A DNA stretch of 64,000 nucleotides from Bipolaris cookei (Eukaryota; Ascomycota; Dothideomycetes; Pleosporales; Pleosporaceae). The stretch lies in contig NRSV01000018.1 in assembly GCA_002286855.1 (NCBI GenBank), positions 387,100-451,099 on the forward strand, written 5' to 3'. Within the stretch, counting starts at the first letter, position 1. Each line of letters begins with the position of its first letter. A model generated the notes under the pieces. It saw only the letters and a list, made by a program, of their open reading frames with translations, did not search any database and was not told the origin of the DNA. This document shows positions 36,589 through 47,031 of the stretch, piece by piece. The position numbers and the translations under genes are program-made.

Positions 36589-37587
36589 ATGCCTTTGTGC
36601 GGCGGAACGAAATCGGTGCAGCGCAAGCTGGTGCTTTTGTATGTCTGCCTGAGCTCGGCACGCCTGCTTGTCTAGGCCCCAGGTTCATGATGCGACGGGA
36701 CTTGACTAACAGACATCTGACAGAGGCGATGGCGCATGCGGCAAGACTTCATTGTTGAACGTTTTCACACGAGGGTGCGTATGCCATTGTGCTCTTGTTG
36801 TGTGTGCCTTGCTAATTCTTGCGTAGATATTTCCCAACAGTATAGTAAGTACCTTGCGCTTTTAGTGTTGGCACTCAAGGCTGACCACGCCGCCTCAGCG
36901 AACCCACGGTATTCGGTAAGAGCATTCATCACATCTCCCACACAACATCTGCTAACTATCATTGTAGAAAACTATGTACACGGTTCGTGCGCCATACTCT
37001 CATTTCTGCCCAACTGAATTGACTCTGTCCTCTAGACATTTACATTGACAACACACACGTCGAGCTCAGCTTGTGGGACACCGCCGGACAAGAAGAATTC
37101 GACAGGTTACGATCGCTCAGCTATGACGACACGCATGCAATTATGCTCTGCTTCTCGGTACGGCCATCCAGCTATGTGTTTTCCAAACGGTTGCTTACAC
37201 GTGCCAGGTCGACTCCCCAGATTCGCTTGAGAACGTAGAGACAAAATGGGTTGGCGAAATAGCAGAGAACTGCCCAGGCGTTAAGCTTGTCCTTGTTGCA
37301 CTTAAGTGTGATTTACGCAAAAAGGAGGACGACGATGCCGACGAACAGCAGCCCGAGAAGCCGTGCATTGACTATAACGAGGGTCTGCGTGTGGCAGAAA
37401 AGATTAAGGCTTTGCGATACCTTGGTATTACAATGTCTTCCCGTAACTCTCAGAGTAAACTAACATGAATCTAGAATGCTCTGCTATGAAGAACAGGGGT
37501 GTCAATGAGGCATTTACCGAAGCCGCTCGTGTAGCGCTTCAGGTCAAGACCAGCAAAGATAAGAGCGGAGGCTGCACCGTCCTCTAG
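36589..37587 (+). CDS. RHO3: Rho3-type small GTPase
   Basis: A 200-residue Rho-family GTPase resembling fungal Rho3, which acts in polarised exocytosis and actin organisation at the plasma membrane. Eight exons: 36589-36638, 36724-36774, 36827-36844, 36899-36915, 36968-36982, 37036-37157, 37208-37424 and 37475-37587. The P-loop GDGACGKT is at residues 18-25, switch I effector YEPTVFENY at 40-48, WDTAGQEEFD at 64-73, and the base-contact motif ALKCDL near 123. CSAMKNRGVNEAF follows near residue 158. The C-terminal CTVL is a CAAX box, and the final Leu predicts geranylgeranylation. Three consecutive exons are only 18, 17 and 15 bases long, so automated annotation could easily miss them; they encode switch I. 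Confidence 0.93.
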
Positions 37588-38267
37588 TTGATATCCTTTG
37601 CTCTATTACCTCGGTTGGACAACTTGACAGATTTCGAACTCCGAACCCTTGGCCTCACCACCCGCCCCATATTCTCGTTCAATCAAGGCGCACATCACCA
37701 AACTTTTCCCTTTCGCCATCCGTTGCCATTGCATCGTTCACCTCTTTCTTCACATGTCCATCTTCATTTCCGTTCAGTGCCTCTTGGACAACTAGCATGC
37801 GGCACGATCTTGGCTCAAGCTCATTTGGATAAGAAAGAAAGACGAGCTTTGTGCGAGCTGGCGGCAGCTTGCTCAGTAATTTTTTCCATTTGTCTCTGGA
37901 GAGGAAGTCTGTTTGGCTTAGATCTCTTGCTTTTTACCCTGTTTTTCAACACCCTTATTCTTTTATTGTACATGTTCACTACCAGCTTAGCTGCATCAGC
38001 GCTGGCCTTCTTTCTTTTTACTTTTTCTCTTTAGTTTAGTCTTGTGTCGTCTGAACATGATGTACGCATGCGTGCGCTTTTTGACAATGGCGAAAGCCCT
38101 CTGTCGCTTCTAGGCTGAAAACATGATTTTTTTTGATAGAGTGAAGGCATAATCATGTTAGATGAGAAATATCAAATAACTTGCGCTCTTCACGCTTTCT
38201 TTGTAGGACCATGCTGGCAGTGACTGCAATCTTGCTAATCCTAGGTTGCTTCCTTCCTCCCCATCCA
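37588..38267. other. Convergent 3' region
   Basis: Contains the 3' UTRs of RHO3 and the acetyltransferase gene, which converge. T-rich stretches lie near 37870-38040. No supported gene. Confidence 0.5.
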
Positions 38268-39312
38268 CTACGACGAACCTGCCACATCTCCCTCCACCTC
38301 CTGAACCTTCTTCACCACCTTCGCCGGCTGTCCCATCACCACACAAAAATCCGGCACATCTTTCGTCACAACACTCATCGCCGCCACCGTAACACCCCTC
38401 CCTATCGTCACGCCCGGCAGTATAACTACATTACCCCCAATCCAGCAATCATCCCCTACCACAACCGGTCGCCCATACTCGATGTTATCACGCCGACTCT
38501 GCACTTCTGTCTCGTGCGTAGCCGCGAAAATGGATACGTTGGGGCCGAACATGCAGCGTGCGCCAATTGTAACGAGCGAGCAGTCGAGGATGGTGAGGTT
38601 GAAGTTTGCGTAGAAGCGGGGGCCTATGCTAATGTTGCAGCCGTAGTCGATGTTGAAAGGGGGTTCGATGACTATTATTTTCTTCGTCAGAGCAAAAAAA
38701 AAACAGGTATTTCGAGAGAAATAGCATAGCCATCTTGCTTGGGATTATTAAGATGGAAAATAACGTACAGACTTCATCGTCACCTATGTGTCCGATTATT
38801 TCTTTGAGCATTTTTACGCGCTCGGCGGCTAGCACGTCGAAGCCGGTTGAGGGGTCGGTGGAGGCGTGGGGAAACCATGTGTTGTATTTATGGGCGAAGG
38901 CGCGGGCTTTGAAGCGGGCGGCGGTAAGGTCGGGGTTGAAGGAGTTGTAGCTATTTTGGTGTAAATGGGGATGTTGTTGTGTTTTGGGGGAATGGTGCAG
39001 TGGTCTCGAGGTAGTTTGGAGAAATGATGGAGAGCCGTGAAGTGTCTATAAGCATGGCGTGTGCTTGTTGAATATCGATATGCTGGGCTGGAGAGAGGAA
39101 ATGCAGTATACATACAGCATCCCTGATATCATCTTCTCATACTCTTCGCCCCATGGGACATGGTTGAGCTTCCTTGCCTTTTCTATCTCTTGTATGTTCT
39201 TTTCTTGTGCTGCCATTTTTTGAGTTTCTGAATAGTCTTCTTGAAAGTTTAGACTTGGTAGGTTGGTTTGTGAAATGTCTCTTGAACTGTATGTCAATTC
39301 TTGAATAGTCAT
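38268..39312 (-). CDS. Hexapeptide-repeat acetyltransferase (maltose/NodL type)
   Basis: A left-handed beta-helix O-acetyltransferase of the maltose acetyltransferase/NodL/galactoside family, which moves acetyl from acetyl-CoA to a sugar or similar hydroxyl. Three exons: 39312-39116, 38950-38769 and 38671-38268, giving 260 residues from the first ATG. An alternative start at codon 33 (MAAQEKNIQEIEKARKL) gives 228 residues, closer to the family norm. The N-terminal maltose-acetyltransferase helix region has EEYEKMISGMLYNSF and RFKARAFAHKYNTW. The beta-helix starts at IEPPFNIDYGCNISIG. The catalytic His is in FAATHETEVQSRR, and the repeats CWIGGNVVILPGVTIGRG and GQPAKVVKKV complete the fold. 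It probably acts as a trimer in the cytosol; the substrate is unknown. Confidence 0.9.
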
Positions 39313-40370
39313 TGTTACTTATACAAAGTCCTGCCCACAAGTTCCCCGGAGTTCTCCCACGACAAGCACTCAAGACACGCTAAGTGGGGTAGAGAACAGG
39401 TCAGGCCGGTCAGTTGGGGTAATATCTCGCACTTTAGCGCTCAGCCAACTCCCTCCGAAGTTTTTCCTGCGGGCATGTGATTTGTTAGGTGCCAAGAGAC
39501 GGTATACACCCGTTTGGTGGTTACCACGGTTGCTGGTAGTCCGTAAGGTGGGAGGCAACCTCACGTGTCACAGCTGCACACGGCACGACTTCTGGCCACT
39601 CACAATTGTACATGTACACTGACGTCCGGTAAGGCCTTGTCGGTCCGATGCCACTGAACCGCCACATATTTTTCTGCATATTGAACTGTGGCTTTTGATG
39701 ATTGAGGGCACTGGTACGGCTTGCAATGTCAGACTGGGCCAATGTGGGTCCCGCCTCAGCCTTGTGCCTCCTCTTTCATTTTATCGCCATGAAAATCCCA
39801 TTTGCATAGCTTCAGACAGGGCCTGCCAAGTGGTCAAGTGTGAATGACGCCTGCATGTTGCTCCCGCGACTATCTGTCACCCTTAGGCGCGGGGAAGCTC
39901 CGTCATCGAGGACAAGGAGTACCATACAATGCTGCAGCTCGTGAATGGCCTAGGAAAGTAATTGTTTTCATAAACCATTAAATTCTTACGTGCGATCGTA
40001 CTTGGGATGTTTGAAAAATAGTTAGGCTGGCTACACTGCTTTGCTTTGACCTACTCTTCCCACGCCTGATCAAATACACTCCTCTCGCTCATCGCTGAAA
40101 GTCACAACTGTTCAATACTCAGGTCTGCTTACAGATAGAGCACACACGCTGCCAAATGAAGCCCATGTTACTCGCCGCCGGTGAAAAGTGTTTGGTGCAC
40201 GGACGTCAGTGTTAGCGCGTCGGCTAACCAGGCAAGGCCCGCCCACATTGGTTTTGCACACCCTCTCCTCCTCTACAAGCCGTCCGCGTCCTCGACTCTC
40301 GCGCCCAATCCATCGACTTCAAGCCACCAGCGATCAACAACCAGTTCAAGACTCTCCATAAACCGTCAAT
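39313..40370. other. Divergent promoter region
   Basis: Lies between the acetyltransferase and the eS27 gene, which are transcribed away from each other. Pyrimidine-rich stretches just before 40371 fit a ribosomal-protein promoter. No supported gene. Confidence 0.45.
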
Positions 40371-40900
40371 ATGGTGAGTTTGACCCTGCAAAAGCACTGT
40401 GGAGCGTTTGCGAGGGGCTAGTGCGCAGGCGCACGAGACTGCTGGGAGTTTGCCACATGTGTGCAATTCACACCCTCTGGCCTCGCAGCGCTGCGCAGAA
40501 ACATAAATGATGAAGAATTCGGGCTAACAATACCTCAGGTTCTCGCAGTTGACCTTCTCAACCCCTCCCCGGCCGCGTACGCATACATCTCCGCCTTGTC
40601 GATTTGGTCCAGCGACTAACAGCCGATCTAGTGAGGCCCGCAAGCACAAGCTCAAGACCCTCGTGCCCACCCCCCGCTCCTTCTTCATGGACGTCAAGTG
40701 CCCCGGATGCTTCACCATCACTACCGTCTTCTCGCACGCCAACACAGTCGTCGTCTGCCAGGGCTGCTCGCAGGTCCTGTAAGTTTTTTTTTGGAAAAAA
40801 TTTGGTACGTTGCAAGGGCAAGAGCTAATGCATTCACAGGTGCCAGCCCACTGGTGGCAAGGCGCGGTTGACCGAGGGTTGCTCTTTCCGAAGGAAGTAA
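40371..40900 (+). CDS. RPS27: 40S ribosomal protein eS27
   Basis: An 82-residue small-subunit ribosomal protein, of normal length for eS27. Four exons: 40371-40373, 40539-40576, 40632-40778 and 40840-40900. The first coding exon is just the ATG, a frequent pattern in fungal ribosomal-protein genes, followed by a 165-base intron. The protein begins MVLAVDLLNPSP, contains KLKTLVPTPRSFFMDVKC, and has the C4 zinc site CPGC ... CQGC, ending GCSFRRK. It is among the most conserved proteins in the window, so the splice sites are secure. Confidence 0.97.
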
Positions 40901-41618
40901 GCGACTCGTAGTGACAGCGGGGATTGATGGGTTACGATGACGACTATCATGGCATAGGGTGTAGATCTCATTGGCGCCGCTCGGCTCGACGGCAGGATAG
41001 AAGAGGGATCTTTCGACTCGAGTCAATACAAAAGTCAACAAAAACGGGAGTTCCGGATATCTCAGCGCTCATGGACCACCCTTTTCCCTCGATTCTATTT
41101 CCTTTTTATTTGGCATGGTCTTTCAGCTTTCATGTAAATGCATGTGGGAGGAGAGATGGCATCTCAGAGCCTTTGGATTAGTCGTCCAGGGTGAGGACCG
41201 GTTTGCAATCGAGGATACCTACGCATGCTAGCGGTCCCTTGTAAATCAAAACGTCAAATCCTCACACTCGTTTCACATCAACTATAGCAAGTGACTTGTT
41301 GTTCGTAAAAGTGACAAAATGTTTCTACTGATTGCGTGGCATGTGAATGCGTCTTTGATGGAACTGTTTATTAAAGTATGCCTAAGCTACAGACTGCCCA
41401 AACTCGACATAACGCCAAGATTGAGCCACGTGACAGCTCCAACTCCAGCAAAAAAATTATTGGTATTTTTTCGCAAAAACATACGACAGCGGGGATTCAC
41501 CAGTGGTCACCCACCTGACTACTAATCCGCCGATAAACTGCTTGTATAGGGCAGATCGGACGGGATGCCTAATTTTCAATTTTCTGTGGTCGTATGTACT
41601 AGAACATTTTTTAAGTTA
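40901..41618. other. Gene-free interval before the Fot1 element
   Basis: The 3' UTR of eS27 and flanking sequence up to the TA target site at 41617-41618. No supported gene. Confidence 0.5.
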
Positions 41619-43450
41619 ACGTAAAGCACCACCGAGCCGGACACTTTTTCTTGGCATCACGAACTTCATGTACGAAAACTCGAATTACTCTACACTAGCT
41701 ATAGATGCGTTATACAACTCACTTGTATCTGATAGAGAATCTTCTTCTACATCTTTTTGGCACGTACGGGCGTTATGGCCCACTCTCCCACAGGTTCCAC
41801 AGTGCCGTTGACCTGGTAGAGCCTTTTCTTGACTACCCCCACCACGCGCCTTCTTTGATGCCGTACGACCAGTAGCAGCATTTTCAGCTGCCTGCGATGC
41901 TCCTGCACCAAAGTCTAGTGTCCCGCCTGTCTGAATTCGCTTTCTTTTACGCCCTCGGCGCTTTGTTACCTCAGCTAATTGCTCTTCAAGCTCTCGTATG
42001 CGGGCCTTCATAAGCACATTCTCATGTAGCATCTCCTCAGCTCCTTCAATAAGCTTTGAGAAGCCTTCTTGTGCAGCAGTTGGTGATCGTACAAAAGAAT
42101 CTCTTACAAGCTTCGACTGTGATCCAAATTCGTACGAATTGCTAGGGGTTTTAGACTCCCAGGGTGTTTCTAGCTGAGCTTCTTGTGGTGGGGTACAAAG
42201 GCGTACGTCAAGACGATCAATGACTCTCTGCGCGTTAATAGGAACTAGCCCTGCTGCCTTAAAGGCTTTTTTGCAGTTATCGAACGTAAATACGTCGCGA
42301 AACGCGTCTCGAAAGGCTGGCAGGAAGCGTTCTTTATCAATATGCCAGACGTGGTGGCGTGCCAAGTCTCGTACGCGTTGGGAGTACTTCTGCTTAAGAG
42401 GCGAAAAGCAGACAACGTCAAGCGGCTGAAGTATATGCGATGAATGAGCAGGCATACAAAGAGTAAGAATCTTCTGTTCAAGACAGTAGTCCTTAAATTC
42501 TTGGTTTAGGTGGCTCTCATGGCCGTCAAGAATAAGTAGCCTGTACGACCCCACCTGACGCGTCTTTGTATGCTCGTCAAAGTGCTTTAACCACTCAAGA
42601 CCAAGCGCGTTATTTGTCCAGCCGTTCTGTGATACTGAGAGCTTCCAATCGTACGGTATATCTACTTCTTCGTACCAAGCAGAGATATGGACGCGTCCCT
42701 TGTAGATAATGAATGGCGGAGTAGCATACCCCGCAGCGCAGATGCTCTGAATAACTGTAACCCACTCACGATTGCCTGGCTGCGTCAAAGTAGGCCTCGT
42801 ACGACGCTCTGCGCCTGTAACTACCTTCATTGAGCCAATCACGCCCATCTGAAAGCCAGTCTCGTCAAAGTTATGGATGTCGTCAGAATGTACTCCATAC
42901 TTCTCAATTGTCTCTCGTACAAGCTCAAACCACGCGTTAATAACCTCTGGATCTTCCTGCTGTATTCTCTGGCGGTCCTTTGCTCGATTGAAAGCTGTTT
43001 TAAGCTCGTCCGAACGCGATACAAATCGCTCTGCCCAGTTCTTGCCTAAAGGTTGGCCATCTCGTACGCGCAGTAGTTTCTCTGCCATATCCGCTACCTC
43101 ACACAGTCGGGGAGCAAATCCTCGTGAGTCTAGATCAAGAATATATCGTACAATTGTTTGCTCTTCAATTATAGTTAGTTTGCGGCAGTTTGGAGATATC
43201 TGGGGTCGAAAAGTGATTTTGTTAAGCCGATCAGAAAGCCGCTGAAAAGGAACGTTGTAGACAGCAGCAGCGCGTCGAATGCTCTTAAACTGGCCCGTAC
43301 GATAGGCCTGAATAGCAAGAGTAATTTTGCCTTCTCTCTGAGTTAATGTATCTTTACGTAGTTGGGACATGTTACTTTGCAAGTGATGTTCGCGATGCCA
43401 AGAAAAAGTGTCCGGCTCGGTGGTGTGTCCGGCTCGGTGGTGCTTTACGT
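41619..43450 (-). mobile_element. Intact Fot1/pogo transposon
   Basis: A 1832-base element flanked by TA on both sides (41617-41618 and 43451-43452), as expected of the Tc1/mariner superfamily. The ends share an inverted repeat that begins ACGTAAAGCACCACCGAG and continues to about 27 bases. Inside it on the left is a CTTTTTCTTGGCATC block that is also found, inverted, on the right. The right end carries one extra copy of the 17-base ACCGAGCCGG-containing unit. It encodes a single uninterrupted transposase on the minus strand and looks recently active. Confidence 0.93.
41685..43370 (-). CDS. Fot1/pogo transposase with C-terminal zinc knuckle
   Basis: A 561-residue transposase. An N-terminal Psq-like helix-turn-helix (ITLAIQAYRTGQFKSIRRAA) is followed by a CENP-B-type DNA-binding domain (residues ~60-130, RGFAPRLCEVADMAEKLL and KNWAERFVSRSDELK). 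The DDE core has its first Asp in HNFDETGFQMG, the second in LLILDGHESHLN and the third in SSHILQPLDVVCF. The last two are 35 residues apart, giving the DD35D signature of Fot1 elements. A basic coiled coil (RIRELEEQLAEVTKRRGRKR) and then a CX2CX4HX4C zinc knuckle (CGTCGRVGHNARTC) end the protein, before an acidic tail. The true ATG is at 43370. No stops or shifts are present. Confidence 0.93.
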   Translation of the reverse strand: MSQLRKDTLTQREGKITLAIQAYRTGQFKSIRRAAAVYNVPFQRLSDRLNKITFRPQISPNCRKLTIIEEQTIVRYILDLDSRGFAPRLCEVADMAEKLLRVRDGQPLGKNWAERFVSRSDELKTAFNRAKDRQRIQQEDPEVINAWFELVRETIEKYGVHSDDIHNFDETGFQMGVIGSMKVVTGAERRTRPTLTQPGNREWVTVIQSICAAGYATPPFIIYKGRVHISAWYEEVDIPYDWKLSVSQNGWTNNALGLEWLKHFDEHTKTRQVGSYRLLILDGHESHLNQEFKDYCLEQKILTLCMPAHSSHILQPLDVVCFSPLKQKYSQRVRDLARHHVWHIDKERFLPAFRDAFRDVFTFDNCKKAFKAAGLVPINAQRVIDRLDVRLCTPPQEAQLETPWESKTPSNSYEFGSQSKLVRDSFVRSPTAAQEGFSKLIEGAEEMLHENVLMKARIRELEEQLAEVTKRRGRKRKRIQTGGTLDFGAGASQAAENAATGRTASKKARGGGSQEKALPGQRHCGTCGRVGHNARTCQKDVEEDSLSDTSELYNASIASVE

Positions 43451-44489
43451 TATTTATATTCTGAAGTACTAATGAGTGAAATCCTAGACTGGGCCTTGTA
43501 TACCTCGCGATTGCTCCCCAGAGCGCAGCCCCTTATAGCATCGACCTACAAGAGGTTGTATTCGATAAAGAGCTATCTACTCTACTTGCGTGATGTCACC
43601 TACACCAAATTGACAACACCACGTAGATACTTGTAAGCCTCACCAGCTTGCGCGTCTTGTATAGCCTTGCGGCTGAGACAGGATGTTAAATTAGAATAAT
43701 AATGATAATACCTGCGTAATGTTTATTTACTTGTCGGAGAAAGGTTATGCCGAAGTATTTGAGCGCGTTGTCTGAGCGCTGCTCGGGCGGTAAGCAGAAT
43801 TTGGGTGCTCTGGCTAACACCCGGGTTCTGCGCTCGCCTGAACGTTGTTCGGATGGCGCGCGCGTAGAACCCGAGATTCCATCAAGGAGCTATCCAAATG
43901 GCGTTCAGTCCGTCACAGATCCATGCACAAAAATCCAAAAAAGGCAAAGACAATTTTAGAAATAAAGGCTTCTAAGCAAGAAGAGAGTGCACTGCTTCTT
44001 ATTTCTGTTAATTTCATGGGTATTTTCGTGTTCATGGTGGTAGCTAGTACTGTGGTGAGCATCCACCTTATACCCAGAACAGAAGGACCTTGCCCTGGGC
44101 CGCACAATTCTACTTTTAAGTGGGGAAACCTAGTCGAGACCCCATTCCAACCCAAACACATGACGGGCGGAACGCCGACCTCCGCTTCCACTGTAAAACA
44201 TTTATAACAGTCGTTGACCCTGCGCTTATAAGCGATTCGCACTCGAGACGCTTTCGCGTGCTTGGATTAGCGTGAATGAACCCCTTGATCGCATCCACGA
44301 CTCGCAGACAAAAGCCACCCCACGTCATCGTCACCCAATACGTATCGCCCGCACCACTGGCCAGCTACTCCGTATCACGCAAGGCGCAAAATACGCTCCA
44401 GTTGGGCTAATCTAGAATATCAAATCATATCAAATCATCATCTGGAAAGTGGGAAAGCCAATAAGCAGGCCTGCCCCTGGATACCAACC
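43451..44489. other. Gene-free interval
   Basis: Lies between the transposon and the aldolase gene. An imperfect GC-rich inverted repeat occupies about 43821-43874. The part just upstream of 44490 is presumably the aldolase promoter. No supported gene. Confidence 0.45.
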
Positions 44490-45771
44490 ATGTCTGCTGC
44501 CGCACAACCTTCAGACACAGCGGGAGCCGCAACCGCGACAGACCCCCATCCGATTCCCCTCACAGAATCCGAAGTGCTGATCCGTGGATTTCTGGCCGCT
44601 AACCCGGATCTCGACAACGACAAGCAATCGCCGATTGAGATCATGACGGATCGATATACGAATCCGGAGTGGCAGGCGCAGATTGATGAGACAACCCGGC
44701 ACGTGCTGAAGGAGGTAGAGAGTGGGGAGCGCGCAAACAAGGTTTACGAAGGACCACGGATGCAGAACGGAGACGAGGCGTTGAAGCAACTGGCTAAAAC
44801 AATTGACCACACCGTGTTGAAGCTGGATGCTACGAGTTCGGTTGTGGACGGCTTGTGTAGTGAGGCAAGGATCGAGGGGTTCAAAGTACGTTTGTCTGTT
44901 CCATAACATCCGGCGATCGCGCTATGTAACAGCGTAATTCAAGACAGTTCAACTAACAAGTGATTAATAGTCTGTATGCGTCCGTTTAAACTGGGTGCAG
45001 CGCTGTGTATCGAACCTCAAAGGTACAGACGTCCTTGTCGCCTGCGTCGTCGGTTTCCACGAGGGAACCCAAGACACATACTCAAAATGCCGTGAAGCAC
45101 GTGCTGCTGTTGCAGCAGGCGCAGCAGAGCTCGATGTTGTGCTCAACTACTCACTACTCACAAAGCACAACCGCACAGATACTTTGACTCGCGCTTCCAG
45201 AGATTCCGCCATTGACAGCATCACGGCTGCCAACACGGCCAAGAACGCCGGCGCGAGCCGCAGCAGCCCTACTGCTACAGGCCAAGATGATATTCCAGAC
45301 TACAGCGCCATATACAGGGAACTAGCTACCATTCGTTCGCTTTGTCCCAAGACAACGCTCAAACTCATCCTCGAAACCTCACAGCTGACAATTACCCAAA
45401 TCCTCGCGGCCTCACACCTCGCAGCTGCCGCATCATTTGACTTCATCAAGACATCAACAGGCTTTAACGGGCCAGGCGCCACGCTGCCTCACGTCCAGCT
45501 CATGGTAGGCGCTGCAGAATACCTCGCTGCGAGTGGCGTGAGCAGGCGGAAGATGGAGGTCAAGGCCAGTGGCGGCGTGAGGGAACTCGGTACTGCTGTT
45601 AAGATGCTTGAGGCTGGCGCTACCAGGCTGGGTACTAGCAGTGGGCTCTGGATTATGCAGGAGGCGAGGGCAAAGGTCGGCCAGGAGAAGGTGGCTGCCG
45701 GGCTGGCGGCAACTGAGAATAGGAGACCGAGTCCAGTTACAAGGCTGTATACTGATGATTCTTCGTGTTAA
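44490..45771 (+). CDS. deoC: Deoxyribose-phosphate aldolase
   Basis: A 398-residue class I aldolase (DeoC/DERA) that splits 2-deoxyribose 5-phosphate into glyceraldehyde 3-phosphate and acetaldehyde in deoxynucleoside catabolism. Two exons, 44490-44885 and 44971-45771, are joined across an 85-base intron. Family landmarks are the TIDHTVLKLDATSS strand, the VACVVGFHEG loop, AAELDVVLNYS, the Schiff-base Lys in DFIKTSTGF (near residue 292), and the second active-site Lys in VKASGGVRE (near residue 330). Bacterial enzymes have 220-260 residues. The extra length here is an N-terminal extension of about 105 residues plus a polar insert (RASRDSAIDSITAANTAKN and following) before YRELATIRSLC. No targeting signal is obvious, so it is probably cytosolic. 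Confidence 0.92.
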
Positions 45772-46248
45772 AAGTGGAGGGTTATGATAGTATATATGTG
45801 CACTCAGGATATAATGCATACGCTTTTGTGTCCAAACTGTATATAACTATTGCGATATATCACTCGAGACATGGAAATCGTGTACTTCTGCAACCGACAG
45901 CATTCAATTTGGAGTTCTTGTATGTAGTCTTATCGTTCGCAGAAACCCTGAAGTACGGACATTGTTCATAAAAAAACCTGCTGCACTACCCAAAATACGA
46001 CATCTAGGCAGACCCTGATCACTTCTCAACCAAGTAGCATACATATCACAGCCGGCATAAATGAACAGACACGGACAATGGCAATTGAAGATTTTTGGGC
46101 AGAGATTACAGAATTTGTATGTAGATCCTCTACCAGCCGTGACCCACAAGTGATATAGTGCATTCCAGGACAGGGAAATCTATCAGAGATATTCATCCCG
46201 TCATGCCCAACGCCGATCATCCATGAATCATTCTTTTTGGCGTAATGT
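45772..46248. other. Convergent 3' region
   Basis: Contains the 3' UTRs of the aldolase and uS4 genes. No supported gene. Confidence 0.5.
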
Positions 46249-47031
46249 TTACTCCTCGTCCTCCTCGCCGGCATCGTCATCACCACCCTTCTCAGCGGCC
46301 TTGGCCTTCTTCCTCCTGACACGGCCAGGGCGGCCGCCACCGAATGGCGAGGTCAGAGCAAAGTCAATGTGCTTCTGGGAGTCGAGGCGGACCATGAAGG
46401 AGGGGACGTTGACGATCTGTTTTCCGACACTGTGACCTTGTTAGTCGCGCGCTTTTTTTCAAAAACCGTCCACAAAGACATACCGGATGTGGCGCTGGCG
46501 GATGAGAACACGAGCGTGGTGGATAGACTTGGCGAGACCGAGCTTGTAGACGCAGGTCTGGAGACGGCGCTCCAAGAAGTCCTCAATCTTGAGGGCCAAG
46601 ACGTAATCGAGCTTCATGCGGGACTCGTCGAGGACACCAACACGGACAAGACGGCGAATGAGGGCGTTACCCTCGAAGAGGCGCTTGGGATCCTTCTCGT
46701 CGAGAGTAAGAAGCGAACTGCAAAATGTTAGCGCCTGTCGCTTCTCGAAATTCCGCATTGCGCAGCGAGTGTGTAATTGAGGAGTAACTCACCGAGCGGC
46801 ACGACGGATCTTGGACAGAGTCAACTGGACTCGCCAGACCTCGCGCTTGTTACGGAGACCATACTCGCCGACGAGCTTCAGCTCAGTATCCCTAACCAAG
46901 AATTAACCAGTGTCCCAGACATAAGCGGAGCACGCTCTCGCTCAGTGGCCATGGGGAATCACATACAGACGAGCGGACTCGAAAGGACGACGGGGGACGC
47001 TGTACGTCTTGGAGTAGGAGCGGGGCGCCAT
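46249..47031 (-). CDS. RPS9: 40S ribosomal protein uS4 (yeast S9)
   Basis: A 192-residue small-subunit ribosomal protein of normal length. Four exons: 47031-46967, 46891-46793, 46717-46484 and 46429-46249. It begins MAPRSYSKTYSVPRRPFE and continues GEYGLRNKREVWRVQ and LLTLDEKDPKRLFEGNALIR. The S4 RNA-binding domain is marked by LDYVLALKIEDFLERRLQT and SIHHARVLIRQRHIR, and the protein ends with PFGGGRPGRVRRKKAK and an acidic tail. It binds 18S rRNA early in small-subunit assembly and contributes to decoding accuracy. It is divergent from eL21 across 563 bases. Confidence 0.97.

Noticed and set aside
40374..40538. A box C/D snoRNA in the first eS27 intron, prompted by an ATGATGA box
   Set aside because: The box is about 30 bases from the intron's 3' end with no D box after it, so the spacing is wrong.
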